Shown here: piece after piece, positions 7,674-16,963 of the stretch
How the letters are laid out: every line of letters begins with the position of its first letter
How positions within the stretch are numbered: position 1 is the stretch's first letter
Source: Oligoflexia bacterium
GTDB lineage: Bacteria; Bdellovibrionota; UBA1018
DNA length: 48,091 nt
Assembly (NCBI GenBank): GCA_903895855.1
Contig: CAITVN010000080.1
Span: forward strand, 1 to 48,091
Direction: 5' to 3'
Notes under the pieces: generated by a model
Told to the model about the DNA's origin: nothing
What the model saw: only the letters and a program-made list of their open reading frames with translations
The model's database searches: none
Position numbers and translations under genes: made by a program

Positions 7674-10600
7674 CCGCCTACACTCAAACTGTTCGAGACG
7701 CTTCGTTGCCTGGCATCTGGTCAAAAGGAGTCGCACTCGGTCGTAACGGCCTTTACACGCTTCATAAGTCGAGCGACGGTGAAGTCCTCGCCCACCTCAG
7801 CCTTTCTAACCAAGCCGTCGGGCATAAAATACAACTCTGGCCTGAAGACGACGACTGGTTTTGTGATTGTCATTCAGCCGATAAGGCCGACGTTTGCGCC
7901 CATGTGATTGGCCTCATTCTCGCGATTCAGTATGGCCGAGTGACGTTAGACTCGCCTAGTGCGGGCGCCCCTCGGCGCCCCGATGATGCGAGTGAAGAAA
8001 AAACGCTCGGTGGATATGCGAACTTGATGAGTGGGGTGAGTTTACTCGCTTATCAATGGGTTTCAGTACCCGTTTCGAAACTCAGATCTCCTGAATTGAG
8101 GGCCAATCTTGGCCCTATTCTTCACCCTGACGTTAGCAACGAAGCTCCCCTCGACTTTCAAGTTCTCGCCTTAGAACGTAAACTCGTTTACAAAATGGGG
8201 AGTTCAGTTCAAACAACCCCGCTCACTCATTCGTTGGTGAGTTGGATTGGCGGACAAAAAGCCGGAAGAATCACTGCTCCCCCTTGCTCTGCTACGGTTG
8301 AAGATCTTAAAATCGATGAGTGGTTTACCAGCGCTTCTGATCTCAGACTCGTCAGAGGCATTCATGCCGGTGAAGAACAGTGGCTTTGGATTCCAGAATC
8401 TAGGCAAATCGATTCGGTTTTTCAAAAACTGAAAGACTTGCGCTTTGTCACTTATCAAAACGAACGTGCTGACTTACACACCTTGAGCGAACTGGGACAC
8501 CCCGATTACCCCACCCCCACTTTCATCATTCAAAAAGACTCAGCCACCATTTCAAGATTACCCAGCCAAACAGAAACTGCCTTTTACCTCAACGGAGTCA
8601 TCGCCGTTGGTAATCAATTGTACAGTGTTGAATTGCCAAAATTCGAAGTGGCAGCATGGAAAGCGTTCACTCAAGCGGGTCTAAGAATCGAAGACACCTA
8701 CTCAACTAGGCAATTCATTTCAACTCACTTTAAATCTGACTCTCGTTACAAACTCATCGCGCCCGAAGAGTTTACAGCCGATTCAGCCAAGGCGACCGTA
8801 TCAAGCGATTTAAAAGACCCGACCACTTGCTATTTAATTTTAGACGCTAAGAAAATCGATTCTCGCTCATTAAACCTTCAGATTAAACTGCTGTACGGAA
8901 ACCCACCACGATTTGAAATTGTGTCAAACTCGACGTCTCACACACCCAAGAATTCTGCAGACCTCAATTCAGTCGTCTCACTCAGACAAAACCCAAATGA
9001 ACCGGTGAATTCAACCTATTTTCGACGTGACGTAGCCAGAGAAGCAAGTCTTCGCCGCTACTCAGCCGCCGAATGGGGAGTCATTCCGGGCCACAGTTTA
9101 AAACTCTTAAACGAAGAAGCTGTCAAAGCAGCGAGAAAAATTAGCCACTACGACCAGCACCTTGAAACCAGTCAACTCGGCACTCAAGAAATGCTCATCA
9201 TGACGCCCGAATCACTGGCCGAAGTTGAAGCATTTGCCCCGCACACAGTCACCCCTAAGTTTTCGGTTCTTGAGAACACTCCCGATCACACTTTGGGCAC
9301 TCGCCCTATCTACTTTCAAACCTTCACACCTGATCACAAACCCGTGACCGTAGAGTCGTCTTTTGCCGACCTTTATGAAGCCTACAAATCAGGCCAGAAA
9401 TTTTTTCTTGCTGGTGAGCGTTTTGGACAATCGCAAGCCGCGAGCGAAATGCGTTGGATTGAACTACCCACTCAGTGGTTTGAGCGTTTCGGTGACGCAG
9501 CCATCGAACTGCTCAAACAAATCAAACTCAGCCAAACGAAAACCAGCAAAAGTGAGAACGCTCTGCTCGCTTTACGAATCACGCAGTTCGCCGAGCTCGC
9601 TCAACTACCCGATGGGGGCGAGGCGACGAATGAGTCAAATTCTGGTGTTTGGAGTACCCTTCTACACAAACTCAAAGACCCCGAATTCGAAGTCCCAGAG
9701 AACCTTCCCAAAGATTTCAAAGGCGCTCTTAGACCTTACCAGTTAAAAGGTGTGAGTTGGCTTCGCTTACTCCAACGCCTTGAACTCGGCGGACTTCTTG
9801 CTGATGAAATGGGCTTAGGCAAAACCTTGCAAGCGTTACTCACTTTACCTAACGAAGGCACGCTCATTATTTGTCCAACTAGCGTGCTTTCAAATTGGCA
9901 AAACCAAATTAAGGAATTTCGATCGCAGCTTTCAGTAAATTTGTACTATGGCCCGAAAAGGCGCATCAATCATTCAGCCTCGGTGAATCTCACTACCTAC
10001 GGATTATTACGCAGCGACATGGCTCTTTTGTCGCAAACCCAGTGGAACACCGTCGTTGTTGATGAATCGCATTTGATCAAAAATCCCCGTTCAAAAACCG
10101 CACAAAGCTTGTTCATGCTGAAGGCCCGATTTCGAATCGCGCTCTCGGGCACCCCAGTAGAAAACCACCTGAGTGATCTTTGGAGTCAATTTCGATTCTT
10201 AAACCCCACACTCTTAGGCGATTACTCAGATTTTGATAGAAAATGGCTTGAACCGACTAGAAATCAATATCTTCAAAAAACTGATCAGTCGCTCGCCGAA
10301 CTCAAAACTCTCATTAGCCCGTTTTTACTGCGAAGGCGCAAAACAGAAATTGAAGATGAGTTGCCACCAAAAATTGAAAACACGGTGCTCATCACCTTGA
10401 GCGAAAAAGAACAGCATTTTTACTCAACCCTTGAAGCCGCCACTCAAATACGATTAAAAGGTCTTGAAGATGAAGATCCAAAAACAAGCCCGCGCACCTT
10501 ACTCTCAGCGCTTGAAGCGCTATTGCGTTTGCGCCAAGCTGCGTGCGACCAACGCTTAGTGCCAGGATCTACCCTCACCGCTATCAGTGACAGCATTGAA

Positions 10601-11203
10601 GACAATGAGGACCCCGACTCGTTTGAAGCGTCGACCAGACCTGAAGCCTCGACTAAACTGAACTTTATTTGCGATGAACTTCGCGAGTTAAAAGAAACCG
10701 GAAGCAAGGCTTTGGTTTTTTCACAATGGACCAGTTTATTAGACCTGTTGGAGCCAGAGCTAAAACAACGCAAGGTTGAGTTCTTAAGGATTGATGGTTC
10801 AACAGTTAACCGCGCAGCCATTATCGACGAGTTTCAAAAGCCACTTGATCACGCGTCACCCTCGCCTTCAAACTCTTACTCTGGCTCAAGTGCAACCGTG
10901 CTACTGTTGTCGCTAAAAGCCGGGGGAGTTGGCTTAAACCTCACCGCCGCCGACCACGTTTTCATTTTAGACCCTTGGTGGAACCCCGCGGTCGAAAAAC
11001 AGGCCATGGACCGTGCTCACCGCATCGGCCAAACCAAAACGGTATTTGTGCATCGACTGATTGCTAAGGGCACCATCGAAGAGCGCATTCTCGAATTACA
11101 GAATCGAAAAACAGATTTAGCTGAGAATGTACTCGAAGGCCGAGACCAAGTACTCACTAACCAAGACATTCTTTTTCTTGCTGGCTCGCGAACGTCTAGT
11201 TAG
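7652..11203 (+). CDS. SWIM zinc-finger SNF2-family helicase
   Basis: Large DNA-dependent ATPase (about 1183 residues) of the Swi2/Snf2 group. These proteins translocate on double-stranded DNA and remodel protein-DNA complexes; bacterial members are mostly uncharacterised. A SWIM zinc finger lies near residues 70-90 (CDC, then CAH). The N-terminal two thirds is poorly conserved. Helicase motif I LADEMGLGKT is near 716, motif II is DESH near 803, motif III is ALSGTPVENH, and the C-terminal lobe has VLLLSLKAGGVGLNLTAAD and DRAHRIGQTKTV. The frame is open upstream to 7559, but those residues translate the dppF cysteine cluster out of frame. GTG 7652, with GAGG four bases upstream, is the preferred start. 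The stop overlaps the convergent HD-GYP gene by four bases. Confidence 0.88.
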   Translation: MSPHQWLTAYTQTVRDASLPGIWSKGVALGRNGLYTLHKSSDGEVLAHLSLSNQAVGHKIQLWPEDDDWFCDCHSADKADVCAHVIGLILAIQYGRVTLDSPSAGAPRRPDDASEEKTLGGYANLMSGVSLLAYQWVSVPVSKLRSPELRANLGPILHPDVSNEAPLDFQVLALERKLVYKMGSSVQTTPLTHSLVSWIGGQKAGRITAPPCSATVEDLKIDEWFTSASDLRLVRGIHAGEEQWLWIPESRQIDSVFQKLKDLRFVTYQNERADLHTLSELGHPDYPTPTFIIQKDSATISRLPSQTETAFYLNGVIAVGNQLYSVELPKFEVAAWKAFTQAGLRIEDTYSTRQFISTHFKSDSRYKLIAPEEFTADSAKATVSSDLKDPTTCYLILDAKKIDSRSLNLQIKLLYGNPPRFEIVSNSTSHTPKNSADLNSVVSLRQNPNEPVNSTYFRRDVAREASLRRYSAAEWGVIPGHSLKLLNEEAVKAARKISHYDQHLETSQLGTQEMLIMTPESLAEVEAFAPHTVTPKFSVLENTPDHTLGTRPIYFQTFTPDHKPVTVESSFADLYEAYKSGQKFFLAGERFGQSQAASEMRWIELPTQWFERFGDAAIELLKQIKLSQTKTSKSENALLALRITQFAELAQLPDGGEATNESNSGVWSTLLHKLKDPEFEVPENLPKDFKGALRPYQLKGVSWLRLLQRLELGGLLADEMGLGKTLQALLTLPNEGTLIICPTSVLSNWQNQIKEFRSQLSVNLYYGPKRRINHSASVNLTTYGLLRSDMALLSQTQWNTVVVDESHLIKNPRSKTAQSLFMLKARFRIALSGTPVENHLSDLWSQFRFLNPTLLGDYSDFDRKWLEPTRNQYLQKTDQSLAELKTLISPFLLRRRKTEIEDELPPKIENTVLITLSEKEQHFYSTLEAATQIRLKGLEDEDPKTSPRTLLSALEALLRLRQAACDQRLVPGSTLTAISDSIEDNEDPDSFEASTRPEASTKLNFICDELRELKETGSKALVFSQWTSLLDLLEPELKQRKVEFLRIDGSTVNRAAIIDEFQKPLDHASPSPSNSYSGSSATVLLLSLKAGGVGLNLTAADHVFILDPWWNPAVEKQAMDRAHRIGQTKTVFVHRLIAKGTIEERILELQNRKTDLAENVLEGRDQVLTNQDILFLAGSRTSS

Positions 11204-12627
11204 GCTGCTTTGACTTCTGATGCGGGTGAAGCAGCGCCTGGCTGTACGCCACCCGTGGTAAACACCTTAATCAAGTCATTCAGTAATGCCGGCTCAAAAT
11301 AGAGTTCTTCGGCTTTCAACTGTGAGGCCTCAGTTTTGAAATACTCTAAAGCTTCCATCGGCGTCATGGTTTTCTTTCCTGCACGCATCGAAGTGAGGTA
11401 GTCAAACCGATCAGCCAATGAGAGAATCTGAGCTTCTTTCATCAGGCGAGTTCCAGCAAACCCCTTCGGAAACCCTTTTCCACCATACCGTTCATGATGT
11501 TGCTGAATAATCTTTGTGACGGTTTCACTGACGACAATTCTTCGCGTTTTGATCAAATTGACAGACAATTCAGGATGCCGTTTAAACTGCTCTAATTCTT
11601 CGGGATTCATTTCAGATTCGGCTTTAGTTGAACAAGCGGGCGGCAGTTCAGCCAAACCGATATCATGCAATAAACCAGCAAGCGCTAGCTCTTCTGGCTT
11701 TCCCACTCCTAGCGCCATCGAAAACAGCGACGAAAAGGTCGAGACATTGGTTGAGTGTGCGTAGCTATCAGAAGCCTCGCCTGTGGCCGCTTGTAATTTG
11801 GCAAACCAATCACCCGCACCTGAAGCCAAAACGAAACTCTTTACGATTTCTTGGCAATCATTCAACATCTGTTTACCTTGGTCGAACGACAATTCTTTCG
11901 CACTCTCGGTAAACATACCACCAATGAGATTTCTCACAGCTTCTTGAGCTTTTTCTCTCTTTTCGGTTTCACTTAGGGTTCCGCTAGTGCCGATGTCACT
12001 GAGTTTCTTAGCCGTGTATTTATAAAATTTTTGCATCTGCTCATGAGGCACGTGAATCGCATTCATGTGGTGCTTTTTGAGTTTTTCAACTCTTTCAGGG
12101 TCAATCGGGTCGCCTGCGCCCGAATAGGTAACGTATTTTTTATTCACGGGCATGTAGATCGCCGTTTCAAAATCAAGTATGGTGCCTGGTTCAATATCGA
12201 GAAGCTTCACACTGCGAAAAGCTTTAATCGCACCTTTGCTCGCGGTCGATATCGCCTCTCGAAAAGTTTTCTTGAAGCTCGAAGCTTCCATGGGTAGCAA
12301 AAAAGCGTCAGTGAAACCATTTTTAACAAAGTGTTTTCTTTCGTAGCCATCACGCTTTGTCCAAAGACAGTAAATCGGAGGCTCTTGATAATTCATTTTA
12401 AGGGCCTGAGCCACCTCGGCTATGGGCACATCAGCCCCTGGGGTTCCCACTATGATAATACCGGGAGCCGGATCAAACGGTTCAAGTAAGCGCTCGAGGT
12501 TAAACACATGGCGACTGGTGTGGCACAGGTCTAAGAGGTCTTTTGCAAAGTCTATTTCAGAGATTGAAACTCCGATCAGAAGCACCTCAACAGTAGAAGA
12601 TTTTTGAGACCCTGGGTTGTCTGACAT
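11200..12627 (-). CDS. HD-GYP-type phosphodiesterase with degenerate receiver domain
   Basis: Likely signalling protein of 475 residues. The N-terminal 130 residues have a receiver-like alternation of strands and helices. At the place of the phosphorylated aspartate the sequence reads GIIIVGTPGAD, so it looks like a pseudo-receiver. The C-terminal domain is an HD-GYP domain: LLHDIGLAELP near 317-328, then QQHHERYGGKGFPKG near 383-397, and an ILSLADRFDYLTSM helix. HD-GYP proteins usually cleave cyclic-di-GMP. Here the DGxGYP signature is GGKGFP, so activity is likely but not certain. Start ATG 12627. A 153-bp gap separates it from the next upstream gene, and it converges with the helicase gene. 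Confidence 0.82.
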   Translation of the reverse strand: MSDNPGSQKSSTVEVLLIGVSISEIDFAKDLLDLCHTSRHVFNLERLLEPFDPAPGIIIVGTPGADVPIAEVAQALKMNYQEPPIYCLWTKRDGYERKHFVKNGFTDAFLLPMEASSFKKTFREAISTASKGAIKAFRSVKLLDIEPGTILDFETAIYMPVNKKYVTYSGAGDPIDPERVEKLKKHHMNAIHVPHEQMQKFYKYTAKKLSDIGTSGTLSETEKREKAQEAVRNLIGGMFTESAKELSFDQGKQMLNDCQEIVKSFVLASGAGDWFAKLQAATGEASDSYAHSTNVSTFSSLFSMALGVGKPEELALAGLLHDIGLAELPPACSTKAESEMNPEELEQFKRHPELSVNLIKTRRIVVSETVTKIIQQHHERYGGKGFPKGFAGTRLMKEAQILSLADRFDYLTSMRAGKKTMTPMEALEYFKTEASQLKAEELYFEPALLNDLIKVFTTGGVQPGAASPASEVKAA

Positions 12628-12780
12628 TTTACTAAATTTTAGCCTCCGTTAAGAATGAGTCCCCGAATGGCACTTGTGACTGGCACTTATTCTCTCAATG
12701 CACTCATCGACCCAACTCACTAAAACCTGTAATGCAATTTTGATCGCCATTGAAGCCCCCCCTGTGCTCGCTCACGGTGG

Positions 12781-15264
12781 TTAGTGAATTTCTCGAATTC
12801 CGTAATTATTTCCGATAAATAGACCAAAGCTGGTGACTACTGAATAAGCCGATCCGGTCAGATAGAAATAGGCTGAAGAAAGCGCCCCTGCGTCACCGGA
12901 GTCCATAGAATAAGACGAACTGCCGGCAAAACTAGACACCGCTGCATCTGAAAGCCTTACTTTTTGAATCGAACCGTTGATTTCTGGTACATACAGGTAG
13001 GTGCCATCAGTGCTGATACTTTTAGGATAACTAGACAGAGTCGCCACATCAGAAACCGTAAACAACGAATCACTCAAGTTGAGCTTTCTGATTTTTGAAT
13101 TATACATATCTGCTATGTATAAATACTGACCGTGGGCAATTAGCCCAGCTGGACCATAAAAAAGAGAATTCAACCCCGTACCGTTTGTACTGCCCACGGT
13201 ACCCGACGTGCCTGCCACCGTCACCACCGAATAATCACTCGTCGTACCTGACGAGTGATCACCTAACAAAATTCGGCGAATCGTGTGATTGCCCGAGTCT
13301 GCGACAAAAAGGTAGTTACCTACTTTGGCAAGCCCTCCGGGTGCGTAAAATTTTGCGGCCGAACCGATTCCGTCGACATACCCGTACCCTGAGTAACCCG
13401 AAGTGCCTGCAAGAGTCGTCACGGCATAACTGCTATTCGACAGATCAACTTGCCTGATTTGATTGCGATCAGCAAAATACAGACGATTCTGAGAGGCCGT
13501 CGAAACCCCGGGCCATTCGATGCCAGCGCCGAGGCCGTTACCATCGACACTATTTGAGACGTAAGTTCCGCCTACGATGGTCGAAACCTCACCTGTCGCG
13601 AGTATCGCTTTTCGAATGCCGTAAGCGCCCGTATCTGAAAGGTACAGTGCCGTTCCATCGCTACTCATTCCTTCGATGTTTCCAAATTTTGCAGCCGCAC
13701 CCGTCGCATTGGTGACTTCTGAAACCCCGGCAGTTCCAGAAACGGGCCCGGCAATTGTCGCTACAGTAAAGCTAGAACCAAGCGCAATTGACCTGATGTT
13801 CGACATCGAATTGTCAACCACGTAGAGTTTCGAGCCATCAGCTGAAGCCACCATTGCTGTGACATTAGGAAACGAAGCAATCACACCGTCGCCGTCACTC
13901 CAGCTCGAAGCGCCACCCACCGGCAAAGTACTTACGGCGTAAGTAGTCAGATCAATGAGCCTGATTTTTTTCTGCGAGTATCCCGAATCGTACACGTAAA
14001 GATTGTTTGCAAATCTTGCCATTGCCATCGGTTGATTGAACCTCGCCACCGACCCCACCCCATCAGTGGTACCTGACTGACCGAGCGAACCCGCAACCGT
14101 GGTGACCGGAAAATTAGCCCCGCCCAGATCAACTTTTCGAATTGAGGCGTTGTACAGGTCAGCCACGTACAAATTTGACCCCGACAACGCTAAACCACCA
14201 ATACCGTAAAACCTTGCTAACGTGCCACCACCGGTTCCATCTCCATCAACCGATCCGCTCACCGACCCGGCAATCGTCGATACGGCATAGGTTCCTCCGT
14301 CATTCACGGCAATTCTTCGAATGCGGTAGTAGCTCGAAGAATTCGTGTAATAGTATTCGGCTGCATAGAGATAATTAGACCCATCTGACGTCAATCGATC
14401 GAGAGTCCCGAACCTTGCACTGGTGCCATTGCCATCGACATAACCTTGCGTTGATGCCGAACCCACGACGAGATTAAAACTGGTGCCATTCCATTTGTAC
14501 ACCCCAGGCACTCCATACTTAGTGATGTAAAGATCACTACCCACTAGCGCTACACTCCTTGGGTAAGTGACATTGGCTAATGTCGTCACTTCGTGGGTCG
14601 CGATATTCACTTTTCGCACGCGACTACTGTAATCGTCGCCCACATACAGGTAAGTGCCATCACTGGCCAAACCGTAAGGATTACTAAATCGAGCTAAGCC
14701 CCCCACTCCATCGTAATTACCGAGCTGCATGCGACTGCCTGCAAAAAGGTCAACTTGCGAGAAGGCACTCGAATAGCTTACCGCCTCGTTTACACCGAGA
14801 TAAGTGAGCTTTGTTGAGAGCGGGTAGCTCACCGATGCCAAGCTCACGCTCACGTCAACCTCGCCGGGTACCGCTTGTGGCAACGTGCAGGTAATCAAAC
14901 TTGAAGAAACCAGAGTAGGCTGGGTACAAGTGACCCCTCCGACACTCACCGCCGGGGTTCCACTCAAATCGCTGCCGACAATTGAGAGTACACTCCCTCC
15001 CAACACGCTTTCTGTTGTAGGAGAGAACGACAAAACTTTTGGAGCGACTGCGTTCGAATGAGAATCGCTACTGCCCGTGCTCGTGCCTGATGAATCGGTG
15101 GTACTGGTCGAATCACCAGACCCCGTGGTCGAATCGACTACTGGCTGAGAACCCTCAACCGAAGCCACTGACCCCGTTTTCTTGCACATCGTAAACCCGC
15201 TTGAAAAAGAAAATAGCAGGCTCAATACCAACAATCGCTCAAAATAGTGACGAAAACCTCTCAT
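12781..15264 (-). CDS. Exported NHL-repeat beta-propeller protein with IPT/TIG domain
   Basis: An 827-residue exported protein. Residues 1-25 are a signal peptide ending near SSGFTMC. That could be a weak lipobox, but the position is atypical. A Ser/Thr/Gly-rich linker (about 30-70) is followed by an IPT/TIG immunoglobulin-like domain (about 75-155, with a cysteine pair near VTCTQP and ITCTLP). I count about 12 NHL-type repeats to the end, built on a pattern like DGxGxxARFxxPxGLA, LYVADxxN and IRKVxL. Twelve repeats would make two six-bladed propellers, or one larger one. Such proteins usually bind proteins or carbohydrates at the cell surface. No enzyme motif is seen. The upstream 165 bp is shared with the divergent small gene at 15430. 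Confidence 0.8.
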   Translation of the reverse strand: MRGFRHYFERLLVLSLLFSFSSGFTMCKKTGSVASVEGSQPVVDSTTGSGDSTSTTDSSGTSTGSSDSHSNAVAPKVLSFSPTTESVLGGSVLSIVGSDLSGTPAVSVGGVTCTQPTLVSSSLITCTLPQAVPGEVDVSVSLASVSYPLSTKLTYLGVNEAVSYSSAFSQVDLFAGSRMQLGNYDGVGGLARFSNPYGLASDGTYLYVGDDYSSRVRKVNIATHEVTTLANVTYPRSVALVGSDLYITKYGVPGVYKWNGTSFNLVVGSASTQGYVDGNGTSARFGTLDRLTSDGSNYLYAAEYYYTNSSSYYRIRRIAVNDGGTYAVSTIAGSVSGSVDGDGTGGGTLARFYGIGGLALSGSNLYVADLYNASIRKVDLGGANFPVTTVAGSLGQSGTTDGVGSVARFNQPMAMARFANNLYVYDSGYSQKKIRLIDLTTYAVSTLPVGGASSWSDGDGVIASFPNVTAMVASADGSKLYVVDNSMSNIRSIALGSSFTVATIAGPVSGTAGVSEVTNATGAAAKFGNIEGMSSDGTALYLSDTGAYGIRKAILATGEVSTIVGGTYVSNSVDGNGLGAGIEWPGVSTASQNRLYFADRNQIRQVDLSNSSYAVTTLAGTSGYSGYGYVDGIGSAAKFYAPGGLAKVGNYLFVADSGNHTIRRILLGDHSSGTTSDYSVVTVAGTSGTVGSTNGTGLNSLFYGPAGLIAHGQYLYIADMYNSKIRKLNLSDSLFTVSDVATLSSYPKSISTDGTYLYVPEINGSIQKVRLSDAAVSSFAGSSSYSMDSGDAGALSSAYFYLTGSAYSVVTSFGLFIGNNYGIREIH

Positions 15265-15393
15265 TGTGACAACCCCTCTATCGACGAGTTTACCTAATCA
15301 GGCCCCAGAACACAGTGAAACGATTGCGAAGAATTAAAGAGACCGGTCGGCACTCAGCTCTCGACGGGCTTGAGCCCCCCCTCAAGGCACCAT

Positions 15394-15422
15394 TTGCCAA
15401 AAAACAGTTTATTTTGTATAGG
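15394..15422 (+). promoter_or_regulatory. Probable sigma70-type promoter for the 15430 gene and mnmA
   Basis: TTGCCA at 15394-15399, a 17-bp spacer, then TATAGG at 15417-15422. Transcription would begin at about 15429-15430, practically on the ATG, so the message may be leaderless. The match is moderate. Confidence 0.4.
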
Positions 15423-15429
15423 GTAGGTC

Positions 15430-15573
15430 ATGAAAAACTTAACGATTGTTTTTTGGTTAGCGGTTGCCGGCGTCGGCGTTAGCTTCGTCTTTGCTATTGC
15501 GACTGCTATTCAATTGAAAAAACAAGAAAACGCACCCATCACGCTTCCTTTACCTGCCACGCCGCACTCATGA
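15430..15573 (+). CDS. Small single-pass membrane protein, 47 residues
   Basis: A short gene beginning MKNLTIVFWLAVAGVGVSF and ending LPLPATPHS. One hydrophobic segment (about residues 4-28) is followed by a basic QLKKQ stop-transfer patch and a short Pro-rich tail, suggesting an inner-membrane peptide with its tail in the cytoplasm or periplasm. Its TGA overlaps the ATG of mnmA by four bases (ATGA), the same coupling seen elsewhere in this window, and a promoter-like sequence sits directly upstream. Both points favour it being real. I do not recognise the family. It could act simply as a translated leader for mnmA. Confidence 0.6.
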   Translation: MKNLTIVFWLAVAGVGVSFVFAIATAIQLKKQENAPITLPLPATPHS

Positions 15574-16817
15574 GTGACATTTCAGCAACCCTCAAGAAAG
15601 CATTAGCTTTCGCAGTTCCTCGTGAGCTTGAACGGGCTAATCCCGAGCAAACGACGATAGTCGTCGGTATGTCGGGAGGCGTCGATTCATCAGTCACCGC
15701 TGCTCTTTTGAAAGAGCGAGGGTTTCGTGTCATTGGCCTGTTTATGAAAAACTGGGATGACTTAGCGAAAAATGAGGGCGCGGGTCAAAACGCTTCAGAA
15801 CCAACCCAATCAGAGTGCGAAGCTGCCGCCGACTACGACGACGTCGCGAGAGTTTGCGAAACAATCGGCATTCCGTATTTCGGAGTCAACTTCACGAAAG
15901 AATACTGGGACCAAGTTTTTCAAGAATTTCTTCGCGACTACAAAAGTGGATTCACCCCAAACCCCGACGTTCTGTGTAACCGCGAAATCAAGTTCAAATC
16001 TTTTTTTGAAAAAATCAAAGAACTCGGCGGACAGTACCTCGCCACCGGGCACTACTGCCAACTCGAATACCACGACCACGATGCTTTTCTTCTCAAGGGC
16101 GCTGACCCCGGCAAAGACCAAAGCTATTTCTTGTCTCTAGTCGAAGCAAAAACCCTCAGAAATGTGATTTTTCCAATCGGCCATTTATTGAAATCAGAAG
16201 TGAGGTCATTGGCCGAACATTACGGCCTCGCGACCAAAAACAAAAAAGATAGCACGGGTATTTGTTTTATTGGTGAACGAAAATTTCCAAAATTCTTAGC
16301 AGACTACATCAAACCCAAAAAAGGGCCGTTCAAAACCTTAGACGAAACGACAGTGGGCACCCATCAAGGCGTGCCTTTTTATACCTATGGTCAGCGCCGA
16401 GGCCTGGGCTTGGGTGGTCAAGGAGAGCGTTGGTTTGTGGTGAGAAAAGATGTCGGGCGTAATGTGGTCTATGTTGAGCGCGGAGAGAATCACCCCGCGC
16501 TTTTTTGTGACGACCTTGAACTCGACGAAATGCACTGGATTGCAAGCCCAGAAGAAGCAAACGCGCTTCAGTTTCCGCTCAAATGCAAAGCGAAAACCCG
16601 TTACCGCCAAGACGACCAAGACTGTGTGGTTGAGTTGACCGCCCCTGGTAAATTTACCGTGCGCTTTGCCCAACCCCAACGAGCAGTCACTGAGCGTCAG
16701 GCCCTTGTTTTATACTTAGGCGAGAGGTGCCTCGGCGGCGGGCCCATTCGAGCGCGTGGCCAAACTTATTTCGAGAAAGGTCTACAGCTGCCCAAAAATT
16801 CAACACCTGAGTGTTAA
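15570..16817 (+). CDS. mnmA: tRNA-specific 2-thiouridylase MnmA
   Basis: Thiolates U34 in the wobble position of tRNA-Lys, -Glu and -Gln, using ATP and sulfur relayed from a cysteine desulfurase; it acts in the cytoplasm. The PP-loop VGMSGGVDSSVTAALLKERG is near residues 31-50, followed by GLFMKNWDD. The two catalytic cysteines are in NPDVLCNREIKF (near 132) and STGICFIGERKF (near 229). The tRNA-binding and C-terminal beta domains are present (HQGVPFYTYGQRRGLGLGG). At 415 residues it is longer than the usual 360-370, with an N-terminal extension of about 25 residues and an insertion after the PP-loop. It is translationally coupled to the small membrane-protein gene. Confidence 0.95.
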   Translation: MSDISATLKKALAFAVPRELERANPEQTTIVVGMSGGVDSSVTAALLKERGFRVIGLFMKNWDDLAKNEGAGQNASEPTQSECEAAADYDDVARVCETIGIPYFGVNFTKEYWDQVFQEFLRDYKSGFTPNPDVLCNREIKFKSFFEKIKELGGQYLATGHYCQLEYHDHDAFLLKGADPGKDQSYFLSLVEAKTLRNVIFPIGHLLKSEVRSLAEHYGLATKNKKDSTGICFIGERKFPKFLADYIKPKKGPFKTLDETTVGTHQGVPFYTYGQRRGLGLGGQGERWFVVRKDVGRNVVYVERGENHPALFCDDLELDEMHWIASPEEANALQFPLKCKAKTRYRQDDQDCVVELTAPGKFTVRFAQPQRAVTERQALVLYLGERCLGGGPIRARGQTYFEKGLQLPKNSTPEC

Positions 16818-16963
16818 CGCTGGTAACTGTGTCGCCCCAGACTGCAGAGTGAAACCCCTAATTTTGTAAGGTTTTTTTGCTGATTTTCAAATCGCAGTCT
16901 TCAAAAAAAATGGGTACCTCGGCACGCCCCTTGCTCTATTTAGCAGTCAAGGGGAACCGCTTT

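Noticed and set aside
12661..12780. Possible RNA gene or terminator between the HD-GYP and NHL genes
   Set aside because: No stable hairpin with a T-run or known RNA motif could be seen.
13095..13457. Plus-strand open frame of 120 codons within the NHL gene
   Set aside because: It is the shadow of the repetitive NHL gene on the other strand.
15369..15386. Hairpin CTTGAG/CTCAAG with a C-run loop
   Set aside because: There is no T-run and it lies in a promoter region, so it is not a terminator.
16877..16963. Longer start for the lipoprotein gene at 16877
   Set aside because: It would place about 29 residues before the signal peptide and spoil the lipobox arrangement.
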